Positions 14,327-21,096 of a DNA stretch of 21,096 nt are shown piece by piece. The DNA lies in the NCBI GenBank assembly GCA_003258735.1, contig QHME01000025.1, positions 1-21,096 on the forward strand. The letters run 5' to 3'. The position numbers were made by a program, and so were the translations under genes. Source of the DNA: Candidatus Melainabacteria bacterium. Its GTDB lineage: Bacteria; Cyanobacteriota; Vampirovibrionia; Gastranaerophilales; Gastranaerophilaceae. The first letter of the stretch is position 1. Each line of letters starts with the position of its first letter. Below the pieces are notes generated by a model, which was not told the DNA's origin, made no database searches, and worked only from the letters and a program-made list of their open reading frames with translations.

Positions 14327-15991
14327 CTAACTTGGCTTAGTTTCTCTATGTTTTTTCAAAGCATTATCACAAAGTACACCAATTTCGTTCAAAACTAATG
14401 ATGAAAGTGAACCAATAATCAAAGCTTTTGAACCTGCAAATAATTTTGCGTTACAAATCAAAGAGACACCAACACCTGCTAACGCTGGAATACCATATTT
14501 CAAGGCAATTGATACGCGTTGCTCATTATTATCGGATTTTCCCAAGTTATAACCTAAAACACCGATTGAACCCAAAATTGTCAACACATCAGTTGGAGCT
14601 GACCCTAAAGCCAAATCTCTCAACTTGTTCACAAAATCGTCGTTTTCAATTTTTATTGATTTGTCAAGAGATTTCACACTAGAACGATATGATTTTTTAA
14701 GTGCTGCATAATCATCTTTTGATAACAAATTCTTATAAATATCTAAAACATCTTCAATTTTACCTTGTTTAAATCCGACAAAACTGTCTTTCAGACCCTT
14801 CATCTCGCTAATTAAAACTTGGGCAGAATCATTATCTATAGTTTTATTTTTCAAAGATTCGTTTATTTTTTCGACAAAGGCATCCATATCAGCAAGAATT
14901 GTTTCTTTTAGTTTATCATTAGCCGCAGGGTCTTTTGTATACTTTTTGATATTTATTCGGATATCGCGTAAATGTTTAATCTTATCAACATCTTTAAATG
15001 AAATCAAATCAGTCATTTTTCTGATAGCATCTTCTGAATCATTTGCCATATCAGAAATTGAATATGTCAATTGTTTTCTAAAACCATGAACCTCTTTTTG
15101 AATAAGCTGTTTTTTCTCAAGAATTTTTGAATCTGCAATAAATTGGTTGTAAACATCTTTTGACCAAAATACATCTTTAAGCTTTGCAAATTCAGCCTGC
15201 AAGGTCAACGCAATTTTCTTAACACCGTGATAACGTCCTTGAATTGGAGCTTTTCCAAAATGTGCAAGGTAAGTTTCACGAATATCATCACGCATTTTTC
15301 GAGCTTCTACAAGCCATTGAGTCCTTGTTTTGGTAACACCATTTATTGTAATTTCTTCAACATATCTGTTTGAAACACTGTTATCACCCAATTTTTGAGC
15401 CATCAATTGAGCTTCTTTTAGACTACCTGAAGTCTTATTATACGTATCTACAACAGATTGACGTCCGATTTTTTCAAATAATTTTGTAATTCCATCATGG
15501 ATTTTTCTAGTAAAGTTTGTTACACCCATCATTCGTTTGAAAAGCAAATCTTTGAGTGTAGTAAAGTTATTTATGGCTTCAACCTTGTGCTGCGCAGAAC
15601 TTAACAATGCAAGAGCCATTATATACATTTTATTTGGGGATGGAACACCATTTTCTGTCAATTTTGAATCTTGTAATTTTTTCTCAAAATATTGCCTCAA
15701 TTTTTGGAAATTTTTAGCCAAGCCCTTTGGACCACCTTGCAGTAAGAAAAAGATTCCTGCACCTGTCAAAACAGTAGCTCCGGCAATAGATAGACCAATC
15801 AATTTAATATTATTAGTTTTTCGTGCTTTTTCAGGGGTTATTATTTTAAAATCTTTTGATAAAAATTCATCTTTAGATTGTGAATCCTGATTTTTAGGCA
15901 CACCAAGCCAATAATCTTTCGGATATTTTTTTATCGTAACATCACCGAAAGCATTTTGATTACTATTCATGCTTTGAACAGAATTAATCAT
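14327..15991 (-). CDS. Hypothetical membrane-anchored coiled-coil protein, 554 aa
   Basis: I do not recognise a family. There is no N-terminal signal peptide; residues 1-60 are polar. A hydrophobic helix at about 63-84 is a likely membrane segment. Residues about 90-460 are charged and helical, rich in Lys, Asp and Glu, with long amphipathic stretches. Three more hydrophobic stretches occur near 470-487, 500-515 and 519-540, then a short basic tail. A large helical domain held between membrane segments at both ends is the picture. It stands alone: lpxB ends 78 nt upstream on the same strand, and the sigma factor gene converges on it. A TATAAA on the minus strand lies about 20 nt before the ATG. 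The ribosome binding site is weak. Function unknown. Confidence 0.75.
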   Translation of the reverse strand: MINSVQSMNSNQNAFGDVTIKKYPKDYWLGVPKNQDSQSKDEFLSKDFKIITPEKARKTNNIKLIGLSIAGATVLTGAGIFFLLQGGPKGLAKNFQKLRQYFEKKLQDSKLTENGVPSPNKMYIMALALLSSAQHKVEAINNFTTLKDLLFKRMMGVTNFTRKIHDGITKLFEKIGRQSVVDTYNKTSGSLKEAQLMAQKLGDNSVSNRYVEEITINGVTKTRTQWLVEARKMRDDIRETYLAHFGKAPIQGRYHGVKKIALTLQAEFAKLKDVFWSKDVYNQFIADSKILEKKQLIQKEVHGFRKQLTYSISDMANDSEDAIRKMTDLISFKDVDKIKHLRDIRINIKKYTKDPAANDKLKETILADMDAFVEKINESLKNKTIDNDSAQVLISEMKGLKDSFVGFKQGKIEDVLDIYKNLLSKDDYAALKKSYRSSVKSLDKSIKIENDDFVNKLRDLALGSAPTDVLTILGSIGVLGYNLGKSDNNEQRVSIALKYGIPALAGVGVSLICNAKLFAGSKALIIGSLSSLVLNEIGVLCDNALKKHRETKPS

Positions 15992-16069
15992 AAATTCACT
16001 AGCCTACACTATTTATAAGTAGCAAATACAAATAAAATTGCCAATAAGCTAAATCATGATAAAGTTATG

Positions 16070-17194
16070 TTACGAAAACAACTCGGTATCTATAACTTTT
16101 GCAACCTCTAATGCAGAATTTTTATTAGAAAGCAACTCTTTTACTTCACCAAGTTCTTTAATATTTTTCTCACGTCTATCTTGATTATATAACAATTCTT
16201 CAATTTCATAAGTAATATTTAACGGAGTTACATCTTTTTGTATAATTTCAGGAACGATTGATTTATCTGCAATAATATTAGGTAAAGATACTCGTTTAAT
16301 ACATCTTAATAGTAAATAACCAAGGTACAAAATCCAAGGACCACGATATGCTATAATCATCGGAGTTTTGTATAAACAAGCCTCAAGAGCAACAGTTCCT
16401 GACGCCAAAATCAACGCATCAGATACACTTAGCAAAGCCTGATTTTCCCCTTTAATAACCTTGATATCACAATCACCAAGATATTTGTTATAAATTTCAT
16501 CTGACAAATTTGGAGCTTGCGAAATACAGAATTGCAAATCTGGGTGTCTGTGTTGTAAGCGTTTTACGGTTTCTTTAAATACACCCATCAAATTTTCTAA
16601 TTCAAACTTTCTTGACCCTGGAAAAACAGAAACTAATTTTTTCTCAATATCTAATCCATGATTTCTGAAAAATTCTCTTTTCCCAGCAGCAGGCGGAAGT
16701 TGAGATACTAGAGGATGTCCACAATAATGCGTATCAATACCATATTGCGCATACAATTGTTTTTCAAATGGGAAAATACACAATACCTTATCGACAAACT
16801 TTTTGATTAAGTTAATACGGTATTTGCGACTCGCCCAGACTTGAGGCGGAATATAATAAAATATCTTTATACCTGCAGCATGCAAAAATCCAGCAACAGA
16901 CAAATTAAATGCTCCATAATCAATAAGCAAAACTAAATCAGGCTTATACTCATTTTTCAAATAATCAACAACTGATTTGCCTAATTTGAAATGGTCTACT
17001 ATAATTTTTGGAGAAATCCCCATTGCTGACATCTTTTCTTGAGTTGCGAACAACTTTACACCTTCTTTTTCAAGATTTATGCCACCAATACCTTCAATCT
17101 GCAAATCGCAATCAAGAGCTTTCAATTCTCTGACTACATTTGCGGCATGGATATCGCCTGAATATTCACCTGTTATAATAAATAATTTTTTCAT
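16070..17194 (-). CDS. lpxB: Lipid-A-disaccharide synthase
   Basis: 374 aa, GT19 family. It condenses UDP-2,3-diacylglucosamine with lipid X (2,3-diacylglucosamine 1-phosphate) to form the beta-1,6 lipid A disaccharide, as a peripheral protein at the inner membrane. Signatures are GEYSGD (9-14), LIDYGAFNL, YYIPPQVWA, FPFE, CGHPLV, FPGSRKFE, and SGTVALEACLYKTPMIIAYR. The usual PQVWAW is PQVWAS here. Its ATG directly follows the lpxI stop (TAA-ATG), with no ribosome binding site of its own, so translation is probably coupled to lpxI. LpxI supplies one of its two substrates, lipid X. It is the last gene of the envelope cluster. Confidence 0.96.
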   Translation of the reverse strand: MKKLFIITGEYSGDIHAANVVRELKALDCDLQIEGIGGINLEKEGVKLFATQEKMSAMGISPKIIVDHFKLGKSVVDYLKNEYKPDLVLLIDYGAFNLSVAGFLHAAGIKIFYYIPPQVWASRKYRINLIKKFVDKVLCIFPFEKQLYAQYGIDTHYCGHPLVSQLPPAAGKREFFRNHGLDIEKKLVSVFPGSRKFELENLMGVFKETVKRLQHRHPDLQFCISQAPNLSDEIYNKYLGDCDIKVIKGENQALLSVSDALILASGTVALEACLYKTPMIIAYRGPWILYLGYLLLRCIKRVSLPNIIADKSIVPEIIQKDVTPLNITYEIEELLYNQDRREKNIKELGEVKELLSNKNSALEVAKVIDTELFS

Positions 17195-18010
17195 TTATAC
17201 TGCCATTATTACAATATTATGCTCATCTGCATATTTTACTACTTTTTCTTGGTCGACAATGATAGTTTCATTTGCCTCTACAGCAATCAAACTTGCATGG
17301 TAATGTTTCATTGTTCTCAATGTTTTCATTCCAATTGCCGGAATATCAAAACGTTTGTCCTGTTTTGGTTTTGCAACTTTTACAACAACAGCTTCACCTT
17401 TAGCCAGTTTTGCTCCACGTTTGATACATACATCAGTACCTTCAATTGCTTCAACTGCCATAATCATTTTGTCTTTGATTACAACAGATTGTCCAACATC
17501 AAGTTTACCCATTTCTTTAGCCAGCCAAAAACCATAATTAACATCACTCATTTGAGATTCAGTTGGTTTGTGTTTGCCAAGAACACCTGCAGGAATCATC
17601 AAGTTTTTGATAAAAATAGTTTGGTCTAAAACTTCAACACCAATCTTTCCTAGTTCTTCAACTATCATCAACATAACTTGATCATCATTTAGTCTTGAAG
17701 CTTCTTTAATCAATTCAACAGCCCTTTTGTCAAATTTGTGCAATTGCAAAAGAACCTTCTTGTGAACTTTACCTAAGAAAGTTAATTGTTTTATTTGTTC
17801 ATCTTTCAAAATTGATTCAATTTTATTAACTTCGCCCGGATGACAACTGTATACTTTTGAGCAATGTTTTTTTAGCTCATGTACATTATCTTTTGCTAAA
17901 GATATACAAATAACCTCAAAACCGTTTTCTTTTGCATATTGAGCCATTCTTACAGGTAATATTCCATCACCTGCGATTAAACATTGTTTATTTTCTAATG
18001 TAATAGACAC
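17195..18010 (-). CDS. lpxI: UDP-2,3-diacylglucosamine pyrophosphatase, LpxI type
   Basis: 271 aa, DUF1009 family. LpxI hydrolyses UDP-2,3-diacylglucosamine to lipid X and UMP and replaces the unrelated LpxH in lineages such as alphaproteobacteria. Seen here: the N-terminal strand CLIAGDGILPVRMAQYA, the middle LNDDQVMLMIVEELGKIGVEVLDQT, and the C-terminal catalytic domain with VVIKDKMIMAVEAIEGTD, KQDKRFDIPAIGMKTL and ASLIAVEANETIIVDQE. The start is GTG at 18010, supported by GAGGAA 9 nt upstream; it begins 15 nt after the aldolase stop. The gene is immediately followed by lpxB, the enzyme that uses its product. Confidence 0.93.
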   Translation of the reverse strand: MSITLENKQCLIAGDGILPVRMAQYAKENGFEVICISLAKDNVHELKKHCSKVYSCHPGEVNKIESILKDEQIKQLTFLGKVHKKVLLQLHKFDKRAVELIKEASRLNDDQVMLMIVEELGKIGVEVLDQTIFIKNLMIPAGVLGKHKPTESQMSDVNYGFWLAKEMGKLDVGQSVVIKDKMIMAVEAIEGTDVCIKRGAKLAKGEAVVVKVAKPKQDKRFDIPAIGMKTLRTMKHYHASLIAVEANETIIVDQEKVVKYADEHNIVIMAV

Positions 18011-18025
18011 CTTTATTTTCCTCTT

Positions 18026-18649
18026 TTACTGTTTTCTTAATGAATAAATCTTTTCAACTTCGCCTTCAGGTAATATTTTAGCACCACCAAGTAATTTTGT
18101 AAAAAGTATTGTCTTTGCATACTCTTCTACAAGTTCCAATTTTAAGTAAGTTTCTTTAATATTCCTACCTCCGACGATAACACCGTGATTTGCCATCAAT
18201 ATTACGTCATATTCCTTAAAAAATTTTGACGTTTTTTCAACAAGCTCCTCCGAGCCGGGAATTGAATAATGAGCAAGCGGAATTTTTCCAAAACAATACA
18301 CAATTTCAGGAGATACCGCATCATTCAAATCCACATTAGCTGACGCAAATGCTGTTAAATATGGAGAGTGAAAGTGTAAAACACAATTCACATCAGGTCT
18401 TTGCTTATAAAATTCCAAATGCAAAAACCTTTCACTTGAAGGCTTTGTGTTTCCGCCAACGAGCTTTCCATCCATATCTACAACGCTAAAATCATTTTCA
18501 GACAAATATCCGTTAGCAGAACCGGAAGCTGTAATTACAATACCATCATCAAAACGGCAAGACATATTGCCAGAGATTCCCGGTGTGTAACCTTTAGAAC
18601 CTGAAATTTTGCCATATTCAATTAATTCTTTTTGAATATCGTTTAACAT
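18026..18649 (-). CDS. Class II aldolase/adducin family protein (FucA-like)
   Basis: 207 aa. The family cleaves or forms sugar phosphates with a Zn2+ ion (L-fuculose-1-phosphate aldolase, ribulose-5-phosphate epimerase, methylthioribulose dehydratase). Key residues fall exactly at the positions known for E. coli FucA: GNMS (27-30), SG at 42-43, SSE with E73 as the acid/base, metal His H92 and H94 in HFHSPY, and H155 in NHGVIVGG. The substrate is not determined by sequence. It starts directly after the stop of the LptD-like gene (TAG then ATG) and precedes lpxI, so it is part of the envelope cluster. A role in making or recycling an LPS sugar is inference; fucose or other deoxysugar salvage is the alternative. 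Confidence 0.85.
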   Translation of the reverse strand: MLNDIQKELIEYGKISGSKGYTPGISGNMSCRFDDGIVITASGSANGYLSENDFSVVDMDGKLVGGNTKPSSERFLHLEFYKQRPDVNCVLHFHSPYLTAFASANVDLNDAVSPEIVYCFGKIPLAHYSIPGSEELVEKTSKFFKEYDVILMANHGVIVGGRNIKETYLKLELVEEYAKTILFTKLLGGAKILPEGEVEKIYSLRKQ

Positions 18650-20995
18650 CTAGTCTACAGTTTCCTTATTTGGGTCTTCAATATCAATTACTTGTGCATG
18701 GTCTAAAACTTGCGGTTTTGCTTTTGCCTCATTTTTTCTATTTTTTGATGAAACCTTCACCTCTTCTTGCTGTTTTGCCGGAGAAAATGCCAATTTACGA
18801 TTTTCATCTTTTTGATGCTGACCTAATCTTTCTGGGTTTTTTATTTCCATTTTGCCATACTTAATACTTGTACCTTTTGTATCAAAAGCCAAATCAAAAC
18901 CGAAGTATGTAGTTTGCCTTACAAAGTCATACCCTAAACGGATTTTAATATCATCAGGTCCAACAGCAATTACAAACCTGTTTTCTTGGAATAATTTACC
19001 GTTAGGTGAATCATCACTCAAGTTAGCCATACCTGACCAACCAACAGACAAGTACTTGCAAACTCTAAAAATTTCAGACAAATAAACTGTTGAATGGCCG
19101 TATCTGTACATATCATAACGAGGAACAGGTGTATGGTCATCGTAACCTGTTTGGAAATATCCTATATCTTGCATCCAACGTTTATATTGAACGTGAGCTC
19201 TAGGACCAATTCTAGCTACGAATTGAGTATCACCTGTACCATATACGGCAGCCGAACCTTGTAATGCCAAACTCAAATCAAAGTAGAATTTATTCTCAGG
19301 ATTTTCATAAGAATACAATTTTTGAGAAATCTCAGCCATATATCTCAACCTTGTTGTTGAGATATTAGAACCTGCAATTTTTTCACCATAATAGTTCTTA
19401 TCGTTATCTTCCATCAAACCAAAGCCTATTCTGTGTCTAAATCTTAGACCTTTGCCTTCGGCTAAGAAATCTTTGATACCATAAGCTTTGTCATAGTATA
19501 CTTCTGCCATATATTTCGGCATTCTTGCACCCATGAACCATTCATCCATGAACGAATTTGCGGAATATTGCAAGTACAAATTGTCGTCCAAACGTTGAAT
19601 ACCTTTTAAGAAGAAGATATCAGCAGCTGAACCATATCCTAATTCAGTTGAATTGAAAGTGTTACGATATTTCAACGCACCACCAAAACCAAAATTACCG
19701 TGTTGGTAGTTCAAGAATGGGATAACTTTCATTACTGAACCTGCTGGACCTCCAAATACAAATCCAGGACCAATGAACATACCCAATTTACGTCTTGAAC
19801 CAAATTCAGGGTAGTTTGCTTCAAAATAATCACGTTCTTTGTTTGTGTAAGCCGTCAAACTAGGCCAAGTAAATAAATATTTACCTTTATGGGAAACCTC
19901 AATATTTTTTGCGACAAACATATCGTGATTTTTGCGCGCATCAACATAGATATTTTCAATATTAAAATGTAATTGATTACCTGTCGGATTTCCAAAAAAT
20001 AATGCCTTCTCATCATCACTCAAAATCATGTTTGAAAACATTGGTCCAATCATTCTTGAACTCATTCTATAAATTTGAGAGGTTTCAGAGTGAAGATTAC
20101 CATCTGTTAAAACAAGTAAAGAATCCTTTTGGACAGCTTTTTTTGCATCCATAATCATAGCATCGGATACAGCTTCCATATTATCCATAACCATAGATTC
20201 TTCGTTCATATCGACTTCCAAATAATCTGCTTTTGCAGGCATACCATCTTTGGTAATATAAACATGCCCGATAGCCTTTAAAATATTTGAATCTTGATTA
20301 TAAGTCATTGTATCTGACACAACTTTTGTATTTTGAGGGGGCAAATACAATAAAGGTCTGCCTGTTGCAACCATATCGCCAGTTTCTTCATCAAAATTAA
20401 CTTTTTCTGAATCCAATTGCATTTCTTTTTCAGATACCTGTTCAGAAATACCTGTTTCTAAAGAAATAGAATCAGATATTGGTATATCGGTTTCTGTAGC
20501 ATTTTGGATAGAATCTGCAATAGAACCATCTTCAATTAATAGTTGCTCTTTCTTTTCTTCTTCTGTTGCAACTTTTTTCTTATTCCAAAACTTAACTTTG
20601 TTTAGAACGCTTGATTTCTTTTTAGTAGTTGTACTAACAGGTCTTTCCTCATCGTCAAAGTCACTCTGTTGTTCAAATTGAGGAGTATCTGGTGACATAC
20701 TGCGAATTTTGTTAGTTAATTTTATACGCATTTGTTTAAAAAACGGAGCACGACCGTCTTTGTCATCCAAGTTATCGCTATAATCTCTACCCTGATAGTC
20801 AAACGAATAACGAAATTCATGCTGAGTTGTTTCAGGCATCATACGGTTACTCATTGGAGAACGGAAAAAATTCTGTCCATCCAAATCTTCCGGTGTAACG
20901 GTTGGCATAACAGAAGGCACAACAGCTTCATCACTAGCGAATACGCTGTGAGAAAATGCCAGAATAAAAAATATTATAAATATAAACTTTTTCAA
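18650..20995 (-). CDS. lptD: LptD-like LPS transport/assembly barrel protein
   Basis: 781 aa. Signal peptide 1-20 (KKFIFIIFFILAF..VFA). Residues about 21-190 are an unstructured Lys/Ser/Glu-rich extension. Residues about 192-290 match the OstA/LptA-like periplasmic domain (MQLDSEKVNFDEETGD, SDTMTYNQDSNILKAIGHVYIT, AKADYLEVDM). From about 300 to 718 alternating Tyr/Phe-rich strands predict an outer membrane beta-barrel (many YLQYS, FRHRIGFG and GYDFVRQTTYFGFD segments). A charged 62-residue tail (720-781) follows the barrel. LptD with LptE delivers LPS to the cell surface. Only one clear Cys is present, so the disulfide system of proteobacterial LptD is absent. The start is TTG, with AAGGAAGG 6 nt upstream. 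It lies 22 nt after the M23 peptidase stop and abuts the aldolase gene. Confidence 0.82.
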   Translation of the reverse strand: MKKFIFIIFFILAFSHSVFASDEAVVPSVMPTVTPEDLDGQNFFRSPMSNRMMPETTQHEFRYSFDYQGRDYSDNLDDKDGRAPFFKQMRIKLTNKIRSMSPDTPQFEQQSDFDDEERPVSTTTKKKSSVLNKVKFWNKKKVATEEEKKEQLLIEDGSIADSIQNATETDIPISDSISLETGISEQVSEKEMQLDSEKVNFDEETGDMVATGRPLLYLPPQNTKVVSDTMTYNQDSNILKAIGHVYITKDGMPAKADYLEVDMNEESMVMDNMEAVSDAMIMDAKKAVQKDSLLVLTDGNLHSETSQIYRMSSRMIGPMFSNMILSDDEKALFFGNPTGNQLHFNIENIYVDARKNHDMFVAKNIEVSHKGKYLFTWPSLTAYTNKERDYFEANYPEFGSRRKLGMFIGPGFVFGGPAGSVMKVIPFLNYQHGNFGFGGALKYRNTFNSTELGYGSAADIFFLKGIQRLDDNLYLQYSANSFMDEWFMGARMPKYMAEVYYDKAYGIKDFLAEGKGLRFRHRIGFGLMEDNDKNYYGEKIAGSNISTTRLRYMAEISQKLYSYENPENKFYFDLSLALQGSAAVYGTGDTQFVARIGPRAHVQYKRWMQDIGYFQTGYDDHTPVPRYDMYRYGHSTVYLSEIFRVCKYLSVGWSGMANLSDDSPNGKLFQENRFVIAVGPDDIKIRLGYDFVRQTTYFGFDLAFDTKGTSIKYGKMEIKNPERLGQHQKDENRKLAFSPAKQQEEVKVSSKNRKNEAKAKPQVLDHAQVIDIEDPNKETVD

Positions 20996-21017
20996 TCTTT
21001 ACCTTCCTTGTTTATCC

Positions 21018-21096
21018 CTAAATATAATTCAATGGGTTTGTCGGTTTACCGTTTACACGAACCTCAAAGTGACAATGAGGACCTGTACTGTATCCA
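21018..21096 (-). CDS. M23 (LytM) family peptidase, C-terminal fragment
   Basis: The gene runs off the right edge; only the last 25 codons are seen. They read GYSTGPHCHFEVRVNGKPTN and then PLNYI before TAG. This is the C-terminal part of M23 endopeptidases, with the HxH zinc-site motif as HCH in place of the common HLH. The family cleaves peptidoglycan cross-bridges or serves as a cell-wall remodelling or activator protein. It is followed after 22 nt by the LptD-like gene on the same strand, so peptidoglycan and outer-membrane functions look co-transcribed. Confidence 0.88.
   Translation of the reverse strand, partial: GYSTGPHCHFEVRVNGKPTNPLNYI

Noticed and set aside
17219..17629. A 136-codon open frame antisense to lpxI
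   Set aside because: It is the shadow of a conserved enzyme gene and encodes a Phe/Cys/Asn-rich product with no start signals.

Overview
The window is AT-rich chromosomal DNA from a Gram-negative-type bacterium. Most genes are bacterial housekeeping genes. Lipid A/LPS genes (lpxI, lpxB, an LptD-like barrel protein) imply an LPS-containing outer membrane. Together with low G+C, a FliA-type sigma factor, an uninterrupted dnaE and several proteins I cannot assign to any family, this best fits the non-photosynthetic sister lineage of cyanobacteria (Melainabacteria/Vampirovibrionia, Gastranaerophilales). That placement is inferred from gene content and has not been tested by phylogeny.

Layout. 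Positions 1-420 hold no gene but contain four degenerate copies of a 23-bp repeat, one inverted, next to a tRNA-Gly(GCC) gene on the minus strand with its own promoter and terminator. A protein of unknown function follows (670-1494, +). It converges on dnaE (minus) across a shared hairpin that includes the last dnaE codons. Upstream of dnaE on the minus strand are an OmpA/MotB-like envelope protein, whose start codon sits at the foot of a 5' mRNA hairpin, and an M16 protease homologue without its zinc-binding motif. The M16 gene diverges from yifB/comM. A cobalamin adenosyltransferase gene diverges from 5-formyl-THF cyclo-ligase across only 29 bp. A Gln-rich coiled-coil protein (minus) comes next, then a plus-strand cluster of dgt, xerD-like and bioD-like genes and, after a 206-bp gap, a sigma-28-type factor. 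The right third is all minus strand: a 554-aa membrane-anchored protein of unknown function, and an envelope cluster reading M23 peptidase (partial), LptD-like, class II aldolase, lpxI, lpxB, with 0-22 nt between genes.

How the genes work together. The right-hand cluster joins two adjacent lipid A steps (LpxI makes lipid X, LpxB makes the disaccharide) to an LPS transport barrel, a peptidoglycan peptidase and a sugar-phosphate-type aldolase, so it looks like an outer-envelope operon. The left and centre are mostly single transcription units.

The most unusual signal is at the level of expression. Five genes (dnaE, yifB, the cyclo-ligase, xerD, bioD) lack a clear Shine-Dalgarno and have a -10-like hexamer ending 6-8 nt before the start codon, the geometry of leaderless mRNAs. 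Other genes in the window keep clear Shine-Dalgarno sites. Some divergent promoters overlap each other. No phage, insertion sequence, CRISPR array or defence system was recognised, and no complete new system is apparent; the main novelty candidates are the leaderless pattern, the uncharacterised proteins and the repeat cluster.
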